6,021 nt of DNA. Origin: Planctomycetota bacterium (GTDB lineage: Bacteria > Planctomycetota > Phycisphaerae > Sedimentisphaerales > Anaerohalosphaeraceae). Where the stretch lies: the NCBI GenBank assembly GCA_003644175.1, contig QNBS01000151.1, positions 1-6,021 of the forward strand, in the 5' to 3' direction. Every line of letters starts with the position of its first letter. Position 1 is the first letter of the stretch. This document shows positions 1-6,005 of the stretch, one piece after another. The notes beneath the pieces were generated by a model that saw only the letters and a list, made by a program, of their open reading frames with translations, made no database searches and was not told the origin of the DNA. Made by a program: the position numbers and the translations under genes.

Positions 1-93
1 GGCATAGACAGGCTCATCATGCTCCTGACCGGCGCCACCAGCATCCGCGACGTGGTGCTGTTTCCACTACTGAAAACGATTCAGCCCGGATAA
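1..93 (+). CDS. lysS: Lysyl-tRNA synthetase, class II, C-terminal end (partial, 5' end outside window)
   Basis: The window opens in frame with 30 codons and a TAA stop at 91-93. The peptide begins [11 protein letters not shown] and continues [12 protein letters not shown]. This is the class II aminoacyl-tRNA synthetase motif 3 (G-I-D-R, whose arginine contacts ATP) followed by the conserved tail of bacterial LysRS; the E. coli protein ends with a very similar GIDR...IRDVILFP stretch. The enzyme charges tRNA-Lys with lysine in the cytosol. Only the extreme C-terminus is present, so nothing can be said about the anticodon-binding domain. AspRS and AsnRS share motif 3, but the IRDVVLFP tail ending about ten residues later favours LysRS. 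It is probably the first visible member of the operon, since the next start codon lies only 3 nt downstream. Confidence 0.9.
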   Translation, partial: GIDRLIMLLTGATSIRDVVLFPLLKTIQPG

Positions 94-96
94 CAA

Positions 97-1482
97 ATGA
101 GTTACTTGAGTTTTTTTCTCTGCCTGAAGTATCTTCGCTGCAGGAAGATTGTTTTTCTCAGTGTCGCCGCCGTCGCCATGTCCTGTGCGCTTCTTATAAC
201 GGTGGCGAGCCTGTTCACCGGTTTCATCAATGCGGTCGAAAACGGCGTGGGCGAGCACATGGGCGACATCGTCATCGCCGCTCCTTCGGGAGCGAAGATT
301 TCCGGGTATGACAAGCTGATTGATGACCTGACGGCCCATCCGTTTATTGACGGCGCCACGGGTGTCCTTGAGAGCCAGGGACTTTTGCTTCTGGGCAAAG
401 GCGATGTTCGCGCGGTGAGGATATGGGGCATTGAATTGCCCCGGCGCACTTTGGTGAGCCCTGTGGAGGAGTTTCTCATCAATCCGACGCCGGAGGGGCG
501 GCGCCTGAGTTTCGCCCTTGATGGCGACGGCGGTGAGTTGGGCGGCTTTGTGGGTATAGGCGTTGTCGCAAAGCCCGACGACAGGACCGATGAATATGAC
601 ATCGCCGGCATTCGCAACGAGTTTCTCGGGCGCAAAGTCATGCTTACCACGGGTACGGTGCTCGATACACGAAATGCTCCGGGCATTGGCGTCTCGCCGG
701 ATGCCAATGCGCCGTCGGGCGCAAGATTCAAGCGAAAGGCGCTGAAGTTCGCCATCGCCAATATTGTCTACAGCGGCATGCACGAGTTTGACAGGGACTT
801 TGTGTTTCTGCCCATCTCTATGCTCGCCGAAAAACTCTACCCGGACAGGGGCAATGTCGCCGGCATGATTCAGATTCGACTCAGCCGGGCGGGACAGAAC
901 AAACCGATTGACGCCGTCGTTGCCGAAGCCGAAGCAATCTGGCTGCGCTTCGCCCAAGGCAGATTCAACTGGGGCAGGCTCGCAACAATTGAATCTTCCA
1001 GGAAAATGCAGGCCCGCCTCGTCACCGAGTACAAAAAGCAGATGGCAATGCTGATGCTGATATTCGGCGTGGTCAGCGGGGGCGTGGTCCTCCTGATCTT
1101 CTGCATATTCTATCTGATTGTGATGACAAAGCAAAAGGATATCGCAATCGTGAAGAGCTGCGGCCTTGGCAGCGGCGCCGTCGCAATGATGTTTGTCTTG
1201 TTCGGCCTTGCAGTGGGCGCGGCCGGCGCGGCTCTTGGTGTGGGGCTGGGGTGTCTGGTTACCAGGAACGTCAACACGGTCGAACAATGGATAAGCACGG
1301 CCCTGGGGCTTAAGATATGGAAAAGCAGCACATACATGTTCAGCAGAATACCGAATGAGGTGGACTGGACGTCGGTTGTGTGGATCGTGGCCGCTGCGAT
1401 TATCGCCGCCGGCGCCGGCGCGGTGATACCAGCCATCGTAGCGGCGAAGTTGAAGCCCGTTGAGATTTTGCGTTATGAGTAG
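97..1482 (+). CDS. LolC/LolE-family ABC transporter permease (permease A)
   Basis: A 461-residue inner-membrane permease of the FtsX/MacB superfamily, probably one half of a lipoprotein-releasing (LolCDE-type) transporter. Visible layout: a short cytoplasmic start, TM1 about 18-42, a large periplasmic domain about 43-315, then TM2 about 316-343, TM3 about 360-388 and TM4 about 427-450. The periplasmic domain contains IVYSGMHEFDRDFVFLP (223-239), close to the LolC/E pattern GxxxSGMYEYD...FIPL. After TM2 comes the QKDIAIVKSCG coupling segment (346-356), which in this family contacts the ATPase; the protein ends PAIVAAKLKPVEILRYE, the family's usual C-terminus. At 461 residues it is about 50 longer than the E. 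coli LolC/LolE proteins (roughly 400-415), the extra length lying in the periplasmic part. ATG 97 is 3 nt after the lysS stop; only a weak GGA (88-90) precedes it, so translation is probably coupled to lysS. The family is secure. The lipoprotein substrate is inferred, and a MacB-like export role is the alternative. Confidence 0.88.
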   Translation: MSYLSFFLCLKYLRCRKIVFLSVAAVAMSCALLITVASLFTGFINAVENGVGEHMGDIVIAAPSGAKISGYDKLIDDLTAHPFIDGATGVLESQGLLLLGKGDVRAVRIWGIELPRRTLVSPVEEFLINPTPEGRRLSFALDGDGGELGGFVGIGVVAKPDDRTDEYDIAGIRNEFLGRKVMLTTGTVLDTRNAPGIGVSPDANAPSGARFKRKALKFAIANIVYSGMHEFDRDFVFLPISMLAEKLYPDRGNVAGMIQIRLSRAGQNKPIDAVVAEAEAIWLRFAQGRFNWGRLATIESSRKMQARLVTEYKKQMAMLMLIFGVVSGGVVLLIFCIFYLIVMTKQKDIAIVKSCGLGSGAVAMMFVLFGLAVGAAGAALGVGLGCLVTRNVNTVEQWISTALGLKIWKSSTYMFSRIPNEVDWTSVVWIVAAAIIAAGAGAVIPAIVAAKLKPVEILRYE

Positions 1483-1484
1483 CG

Positions 1485-2837
1485 ATGTATAAACTGAAAC
1501 TGGCAATTCGTTATTTTCTGAGGCGTCGGATTACGGCGATTGCTGTGGCGGCGGTGGCGCTTTGCGTCTTCATTGTGGTCGTTGTAATGACCGTGATGAA
1601 CGGATTGGTGAGCGAGTTTCGCAGCAAGAATCATAACTTTGTCGGCGACTGCGTGATAAGCACGGATTCCCTGGTGGGCTTTCCGTATTACGCCGAGTTT
1701 ATCGCCGAACTCGACAAGCAGCAGTTCGTGGCGGCGACCTCCGGGGTGATAAGAAGCTACGGTCTCCTGACACAGCCCGGCGCCGACTGGAATCTCGGTA
1801 TCGAGATCATGGGGATAAACGCAGCGGATCACATAGGCGCAACCGGTTTCGCAAAGACGCTTCACTACCACAAATTCGACCCGGAAAACGCATTCATCCC
1901 GGCTTACAATCCCGCGCTTGTCGGCTGCGTTGTGGGTATCGACTTGATGCCGAGCAGTCGCGACCGCTCGGGCGAGTATTATCACAGTCAGAATCCGCCG
2001 CGGTATGAATTGATAATAAGCTGCTTTCCGCTGACGCCCAAAGGCGGCCTTGCCAGGGCGGGAACCGACCTCGTTAATACGCTGAGCTTTTTCTACAGCG
2101 ACGACAGCCAAAGCGAACTCGTCAAGGTTGACGGCAAGATGATATATGTTCCCTTCGAGTACGCACAGAAGATGTGCGGTATGTCGGGCGAAACGCCGAG
2201 GATAAGCGCTGTTCACGTGAAGTTCACAGACGGCGCCGCCCTGGATGAAAACTGCAATAAGGTAAGACAGATGTGGCGGGCCTTCGTCGAGGCGAACAAA
2301 GACCGCCGGTATGCATCCCTGCTGGAGAATGTGTCGGTTCAAAGCTGGATAGAAAACAGGCGAAGCACGATTGGGCCGATGGAAAAGGAGCAGACAATGC
2401 TGATTCTGCTCTTCGGCATGTTAGGAATCATCACCGTGTTTGTGATTTTCGTCGTGTTTTACATGATCATCAGCCACAAAAGCAAGGATATTGGAATCCT
2501 CAGGAGTATCGGCGTACCGGAGCGGGGCGTGGTGGAGTTGTTCATATATTTCGCCGTTATCGTCGGTGCTATCGGCGCAGGCATTGGCGCCGCGGCGGGT
2601 TGCGGCGTTCTTGTCAAAGCCAATGACATCGAAGGCTGGCTGTTTGCAACATTCAAATATCAGGTTTGGGACAGAAGCATTTATGCGATAGGCGATATAC
2701 CGAACAAGATTGAATTGCATGTGCTTGCAGTTATAATGCTGTCGGCTGTCGCCGCGTCGGTGGTTGGCGCATTGGTTCCGGCGATTCAGGCCGCCAGAAA
2801 GAGGCCCGCCGAGGCCCTGCAAGTCAATCAGTTGTGA
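1485..2837 (+). CDS. LolC/LolE-family ABC transporter permease (permease B)
   Basis: A second, divergent permease of 450 residues with the same architecture: TM1 about 16-40, periplasmic domain about 41-302, TM2 about 303-329, TM3 about 347-378 and TM4 about 410-436. HKSKDIGILRSIGVPERGVVE (331-351) is a textbook coupling segment of the LolC/E-FtsX superfamily, and the C-terminus VPAIQAARKRPAEALQ matches the usual PA..AA...PAEAL signature. The periplasmic domain includes MIYVPFEYAQKM (219-230), the counterpart of the FIPL...AQ stretch of LolC/E, but outside these motifs it differs strongly from permease A. The pair therefore looks like a heterodimer rather than a recent duplication. ATG 1485 is 2 nt after the permease A stop with no good ribosome-binding site (only GAG at 1477-1479), so translational coupling is likely. 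It probably acts with permease A and the downstream ATPase in the inner membrane; the lipoprotein substrate is inferred from family. Confidence 0.87.
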   Translation: MYKLKLAIRYFLRRRITAIAVAAVALCVFIVVVVMTVMNGLVSEFRSKNHNFVGDCVISTDSLVGFPYYAEFIAELDKQQFVAATSGVIRSYGLLTQPGADWNLGIEIMGINAADHIGATGFAKTLHYHKFDPENAFIPAYNPALVGCVVGIDLMPSSRDRSGEYYHSQNPPRYELIISCFPLTPKGGLARAGTDLVNTLSFFYSDDSQSELVKVDGKMIYVPFEYAQKMCGMSGETPRISAVHVKFTDGAALDENCNKVRQMWRAFVEANKDRRYASLLENVSVQSWIENRRSTIGPMEKEQTMLILLFGMLGIITVFVIFVVFYMIISHKSKDIGILRSIGVPERGVVELFIYFAVIVGAIGAGIGAAAGCGVLVKANDIEGWLFATFKYQVWDRSIYAIGDIPNKIELHVLAVIMLSAVAASVVGALVPAIQAARKRPAEALQVNQL

Positions 2838-2855
2838 TCTTGTGGGGCGAAAGCA

Positions 2856-2863
2856 AAGGAGAT
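2856..2863 (+). promoter_or_regulatory. Shine-Dalgarno site of the ABC ATPase gene
   Basis: AAGGAGAT lies upstream of ATG 2873, with 11 nt between the GGAG core (2858-2861) and the start codon. It is the strongest ribosome-binding site in the window and fixes the ATPase start. The two permease genes lack a comparable site, so the ATPase may be initiated independently of permease B. Confidence 0.75.
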
Positions 2864-2872
2864 ACCTGAAAG

Positions 2873-3562
2873 ATGACTGAAATTCTGCATGCCAGAGACC
2901 TGCACAAGTCCTACAAGATGGGCAAGAGCCGCCTGGAAGTGCTCAAAGGCTTGGAGCTTTGTGTCAATGCCGGCGAATTTGTTGCGATAACCGGCGCTTC
3001 CGGCAGCGGCAAGAGCACGCTTTTGCACATTCTCGGCGGGCTTGACACACCGGATGCCGGATATGTGGAGTTTGACGGCAGAAGAATCGATAAGTTCGGT
3101 GCGGGACAACTGAATCGATTCCGGAACAAGATGGTCGGTTTTGTGTTTCAGTTTTATCACCTTCTTGACGAATTGAACGTGCTGGATAACGTCGTGCTGC
3201 CGACGATGGCGTCGGTAGGCAGTCTGGGCTGGCCGGCGCGGCGTAAAAAGGCCCGGAAGCGGGCGGTCGAACTGCTGGAGCAGTTCGGGCTTGGTGAAAG
3301 GATTAAGCATAAACCCTATCAGCTATCGGGTGGAGAGCGGCAGCGGGCGGCGATTGCACGATCGCTTATGAATGAGCCGAGGCTGCTCTTTGCAGACGAG
3401 CCAACAGGAAACCTTGACTCTGAGACGGGAAATGGTATATTAGAGATTCTCGGGTCTTTGAACCACAGTGGCCAGAGTATCGTGATGGTAACCCACGATG
3501 AGCGGATGGCCGAGCGAGCCGGCAGGGTAATATGCCTGGCCGACGGAAGAATCGTCGGATGA
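2873..3562 (+). CDS. lolD: LolD-like ABC transporter ATPase
   Basis: A 229-residue cytosolic ATP-binding subunit with every motif of an active ABC ATPase: Walker A GASGSGKST (41-49), Q-loop glutamine 93 in FVFQFYHLL, signature LSGGERQR (151-158), Walker B LLFADE (171-176, catalytic Glu176), D-loop NLD (180-182) and switch His208 in VMVTHD. FQFYHLL and ADEPTGNLD are typical of the LolD/MacB/FtsE group, and 229 residues is the usual LolD length (about 230). It should dimerise beneath permeases A and B and power extraction of lipoproteins from the inner membrane. The order permease-permease-ATPase differs from the C-D-E order in E. coli. The start is supported by the ribosome-binding site at 2856-2863 and a normal family N-terminus (LHARDLHKSYKMG). 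The ATPase family is certain; LolD rather than MacB-type specificity rests on the neighbouring permeases. Confidence 0.9.
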   Translation: MTEILHARDLHKSYKMGKSRLEVLKGLELCVNAGEFVAITGASGSGKSTLLHILGGLDTPDAGYVEFDGRRIDKFGAGQLNRFRNKMVGFVFQFYHLLDELNVLDNVVLPTMASVGSLGWPARRKKARKRAVELLEQFGLGERIKHKPYQLSGGERQRAAIARSLMNEPRLLFADEPTGNLDSETGNGILEILGSLNHSGQSIVMVTHDERMAERAGRVICLADGRIVG

Positions 3563-3574
3563 GGGCCACTGAAT

Positions 3575-3578
3575 GGAG
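3575..3578 (+). promoter_or_regulatory. Shine-Dalgarno site deciding the ilvE start
   Basis: GGAG within TGGAGAA sits 8 nt before ATG 3587 and 14 nt before a second in-frame ATG at 3593. The spacing favours 3587. However, archaeal-type homologues as I remember them begin MKIYLNG, which would match the second ATG, so the two N-terminal residues (Met-Ala) are slightly uncertain. Confidence 0.65.
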
Positions 3579-3586
3579 AATCGACT

Positions 3587-4444
3587 ATGGCAATGAAAAT
3601 CTGGTTGGATGACAAACTTGTTGATGCCGACGATGCGAAGGTTTCGGTCTTCGATCACGGCTTGCTCTACGGCGACGGCGTTTTTGAAGGTATTCGTGTC
3701 TATGACGGCAGGATATTCGAGTTTGATGCGCACCTCAAACGCCTTTATCTCTCGGCCAAGGTTATGCGTCTGACCATGCCGATGCCCACCGACGCCCTTG
3801 CCGATGCGGTTCGACAGACCGTCGAAGCCAACGGTGTTCACGACGGCTACATTCGACTGGTCGTAACGCGGGGCGCCGGCGATCTGGGCTTGAATCCCTT
3901 TCTGTGCAAGAGGGCCTGTGTGATCATAATTGCCGCGACAATCCAGTTGTATCCGGAAGAGCTTTATGAAAAAGGCATAAAGGTGGTCAGTTCCTCGGTA
4001 ATCCGCAATCATCCAATGTCGCTGCCGCCGCAGGTCAAGAGCCTCAATTACCTCAACAATATTCTCGCCAAGATCGAGGCAATCGACAGCGGTGTAAGCG
4101 AAGCGATAATGTACAACCATGAAGGATACGTCGCAGAAGCTTCGGGGGACAACGTCTTCATTGTTCGCGACGGCATAATCTATACGCCGCCGGTGCAGTC
4201 CGGATCCCTGGAAGGTATAACGCGCCGCATCGTAATCGACCTTGCCTCCGGGGAGAACATTACGGTCATGGAGAAGAATCTGACCCGGTTCGACCTGTAC
4301 GTCTGCGATGAGTTCTTTCTTACCGGGACGGCGGCGGAGGTTATCGGGGTCGTGGAAATTGACGGCCGCGCCGTCGGCGCCGGCTCGCCCGGACCCATTA
4401 CAAAACTGCTCAGGAAGAAATTCTTTGACTATGCCCGCTCATAA
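3587..4444 (+). CDS. ilvE: Branched-chain-amino-acid aminotransferase (fold-type IV PLP enzyme)
   Basis: A 285-residue cytosolic aminotransferase that interconverts Val, Leu and Ile with their 2-oxo acids using glutamate/2-oxoglutarate. Visible motifs: VSVFDHGLLYGDGVFEGIR (19-37), the conserved N-terminal block of class IV transaminases; YIRLVVTRGAGDLGL (88-102); Lys151 in QVKSLNYLNN, the expected Schiff-base lysine for PLP; EASGDNVF (184-191), with the glutamate and asparagine that hold the cofactor; GITRR (210-214), the phosphate-binding loop; and GTAAEV (247-252). Length is normal for the shorter IlvE form. From memory it resembles the Methanocaldococcus IlvE closely, more than the E. coli type. 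D-amino-acid transaminase and aminodeoxychorismate lyase share the fold, but RLVVTRG, SLNYLNN and GTAAEV favour IlvE. It lies 24 nt after the ATPase gene and overlaps the next gene by 14 nt. Confidence 0.9.
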   Translation: MAMKIWLDDKLVDADDAKVSVFDHGLLYGDGVFEGIRVYDGRIFEFDAHLKRLYLSAKVMRLTMPMPTDALADAVRQTVEANGVHDGYIRLVVTRGAGDLGLNPFLCKRACVIIIAATIQLYPEELYEKGIKVVSSSVIRNHPMSLPPQVKSLNYLNNILAKIEAIDSGVSEAIMYNHEGYVAEASGDNVFIVRDGIIYTPPVQSGSLEGITRRIVIDLASGENITVMEKNLTRFDLYVCDEFFLTGTAAEVIGVVEIDGRAVGAGSPGPITKLLRKKFFDYARS

Positions 4445-5429
4445 AGAAGACAAGACAACGCAGACCGCCGACAGGGCCGATTATCTCCGGTCGGTTGCCG
4501 ACGAGCTTGTCGCGGTCCGGCGCCGGATATCCGCCCAACTGATTACAGGAGACGATTCCATTGACGCCATGCTCAGACAAATCGGCTTGCGCAACGGCAA
4601 GATGCTTCGTCCGGCGCTGGTGCTGCTTGTGGCGAAAAGTTGCGGCAATACTACCGAAACGCATATCAGGATCGCCGCCATTGTGGAACTGCTGCACGCC
4701 GCCACGCTTCTGCACGATGATGTTCTCGATGAGGCCCAGAGTCGCCGCAGGGCCTCTACCGCCAACTGCCTCTGGGGTAACGAGTCGGCGGTTCTGTTGG
4801 GGGACTTTCTGCTTGGCAAGGTTTTTGTCATGTGCAGCCGTCTCGAGCGGCGCGATATTGCACGGGTTCTTTCGGATACCGCCGTTGATATCTGCCGGGG
4901 CGAGTTGTCTCAGAACATCCAGCGTCGCAACTTCGACTTGACTCAAAGCCGGTACTGCGAGATCATCAAAGACAAGACGGCCGCATTATTTTCGGCGTGC
5001 TGTTATGTTTCTTCACTTGCCGCCGGAGACGAAGAACATCGAAACCTTCGCCTTCGGGAATTTGGCCTGAAGGTGGGCATGGCCTTTCAGATAACCGACG
5101 ATTTACTGGACATCGTCGGGGACGAGGCCAGCGTCGGCAAGACGTTAGGGACCGACCTGGCGACAAAGAAGATAACATTGCCGGTTATTCACATGTTGAG
5201 CACTGTCGACGATGGGCGACGGCTGTCGCTGATCAAAAAGCTGACCGGGAAACTTGAACGGACGGAGCTTCGCGAGATGCTCGAACAGTCCGGATCGCTC
5301 GATTATACGCGGGCCGCGGCGCAAAGGTACTGTGCCGAAGCGGTCGCGCTGCTTGAGACTATGGAGGGCTTCAGCGATAAGGACGGCCTGCCGGCCATCG
5401 CACGCTCGATAGCAGCGAGACACTTTTAA
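4431..5429 (+). CDS. ispB: Long-chain polyprenyl diphosphate synthase (trans-isoprenyl, ispB-like)
   Basis: A 332-residue all-alpha prenyltransferase that extends an allylic diphosphate with isopentenyl diphosphate to build a quinone side chain or similar lipid. Motifs: NGKMLRP (55-61), the usual GGKxLRP block with Lys57 and Arg60 kept but the first Gly changed to Asn; first aspartate-rich motif DDVLD (96-100) followed by Arg105-Arg106; KTAA (182-185); second aspartate-rich motif FQITDDLLD (219-227); and GKTLGTDLATKKITLP (236-251). Residues five and four before the first DD are Ala91 and Thr92; small residues there go with long products (about C30 or more), and ATLLHDDVLDE is close to IspB of E. 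coli. The start is ATG 4431, inside the end of ilvE in another frame. The frame stays open back to 4308, but that extension translates to an unlikely Arg/Pro/Ser-rich peptide. TTG 4425 is an alternative start, 9 nt after AGGA (4412-4415). Exact chain length cannot be read from sequence. Confidence 0.9.
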   Translation: MPAHKEDKTTQTADRADYLRSVADELVAVRRRISAQLITGDDSIDAMLRQIGLRNGKMLRPALVLLVAKSCGNTTETHIRIAAIVELLHAATLLHDDVLDEAQSRRRASTANCLWGNESAVLLGDFLLGKVFVMCSRLERRDIARVLSDTAVDICRGELSQNIQRRNFDLTQSRYCEIIKDKTAALFSACCYVSSLAAGDEEHRNLRLREFGLKVGMAFQITDDLLDIVGDEASVGKTLGTDLATKKITLPVIHMLSTVDDGRRLSLIKKLTGKLERTELREMLEQSGSLDYTRAAAQRYCAEAVALLETMEGFSDKDGLPAIARSIAARHF

Positions 5430-5590
5430 GGGCCGGGCAATAAGAGCGGTACAATATTTTTACCTTATCCACTCGCATTTTGCGCGCAACCTCGACGCAT
5501 GGCTCGGACAAATGAGCGATTCTTCGCCCTTTAAGAAGACCTGTTAGCTCTGCTATTTGGCAGAATTGGTCTGTTTAGTCGTTAGAGGCT

Positions 5591-5758
5591 GTTGCCCAAA
5601 TACTAAGCACTAAATCCTAAATACTAAACAAGCACTAATTACCAAAATTCAAATGTTCAAAACGGCCTTGGTCGCGTCCGAATGAGCTTTTAGATTTTGG
5701 ACATTGGTATTTTGAATTTGTTTAGGATTTAGATATTAGGATTTCGGATTTGAGCAAC
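5591..5758. repeat. 168-bp imperfect inverted repeat (possible palindromic MITE-like element)
   Basis: The segment is symmetric about 5674.5. The outer ends GTTGCCCAAA (5591-5600) and TTTGAGCAAC (5749-5758) are inverse complements at 9 of 10 positions. The next block, 5598-5628 (contains CACTAAATCCTAAATACTAAA in part), matches the reverse complement of 5721-5751 at 22 of 31 positions with no gap. Pairing continues inward less perfectly: ACCAA at 5641-5645 matches TTGGT at 5704-5708. A GC-richer centre of about 15-20 bases (around 5663-5682) forms the loop. It is visibly more AT-rich than the genes. No coding capacity and no target-site duplication were found, so calling it a mobile element is inference; it could also be a structured RNA or a decayed repeat. 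Confidence 0.65.
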
Positions 5759-5763
5759 GCTCC

Positions 5764-5795
5764 CGGTAGTCGGTAGTCCGGGGTCGAGGGGGTCG
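5764..5795. repeat. Two adjacent pairs of 7-bp direct repeats
   Basis: CGGTAGT occurs twice in perfect tandem (5764-5770, 5771-5777), followed at once by GGGGTCG twice (5780-5786, 5789-5795) with 2 bases between copies. A T-rich stretch follows (5796-5809). They sit just outside the right arm of the large palindrome. No known function; slippage products or eroded repeat remains are possible. Confidence 0.6.
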
Positions 5796-5856
5796 TTTCT
5801 TTTTGTTTTTGCGTAGCGGGATCTGTTGTAAGTCAGTTCGGTTATTAAGGTTAGCG

Positions 5857-5929
5857 GGGAATTGGGAATTGGCTTTGTTTTGCGTAAATGGTGGACTCCC
5901 GCTTGCTAGGGAATGACAATGGGAATTGG
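5857..5929. repeat. GGGAATTG short repeats, three copies
   Basis: GGGAATTG appears at 5857-5864 and 5864-5871 (a 7-bp tandem sharing one G), and again at 5921-5928; the longer word GGGAATTGG occurs at 5864-5872 and 5921-5929. The last copy lies directly downstream of the dRS3-like hairpin at 5895-5914. They are too few to be a satellite and look like part of a mosaic of short repeated words. Confidence 0.55.
5895..5914. repeat. dRS3-like 20-bp inverted repeat
   Basis: ACTCCC, 8 bases, then GGGAAT, flanked by GTGG on the left and GACA on the right. This is the layout of the neisserial dRS3 repeat (ATTCCC-N8-GGGAAT) with a single mismatch in the left arm (C5896 opposite A5913). Similar GTGGATTCCCGC...GGGAATGACA words are scattered in many bacterial genomes. 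In Neisseria such repeats serve as insertion sites for filamentous phage and form part of repeat arrays. A single degenerate copy here shows only resemblance. Confidence 0.45.
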
Positions 5930-5982
5930 TCGAGTAGACATACTATGGTCTTTCACTTAGGTATCATTTGTTTTCTCTGTTT

Positions 5983-6005
5983 CTCTTGCCTTTCGGTGTC
6001 AAGAG
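5983..6005. other. Small hairpin near the right edge
   Basis: CTCTTG (5983-5988) and CAAGAG (6000-6005) are perfect inverse complements, with CC (5989-5990) able to pair with GG (5995-5996) inside the loop. No run of T directly follows on either strand, so an intrinsic terminator is not supported. Function unknown; it could belong to a leader or repeat that continues past the window. Confidence 0.3.

Noticed and set aside
67..1506. A 479-codon open frame on the minus strand covering permease A, and similar long frames antisense to permease B (1473-2342) and ilvE (3440-4120)
   Set aside because: They mirror real genes with strong domain motifs. Their translations are rich in His, Arg, Gln and Asn with no membrane or family signature, as expected for antisense shadows of biased codon use.
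4308..4430. N-terminal extension of the polyprenyl synthase
   Set aside because: The added 41 residues are Arg/Pro/Ser-rich, overlap conserved ilvE sequence in another frame and do not resemble the family; the start at 4431 (or 4425) fits better.
1..5429. Defence system, prophage or new enzymatic system
   Set aside because: All six coding regions belong to well-known housekeeping families with intact motifs; none lacks an assignment.
5440..5468. Possible intrinsic terminator after the polyprenyl synthase
   Set aside because: Only GGTA/TACC and ATAA/TTAT pair, separated by a 4-nt bulge; the T run falls in the loop and not after the stem.
5521..5564. Two small hairpins, TCTTC/GAAGA (5521-5539) and TCTGC/GCAGA (5549-5564)
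   Set aside because: Five-base stems with 9- and 6-base loops and no following T run; expected by chance in this length of sequence.
5591..5758. CRISPR array or tRNA in the repeat region
   Set aside because: The repeats are one inverted pair, not evenly spaced direct repeats, and no cloverleaf or CCA-ended acceptor stem could be drawn.
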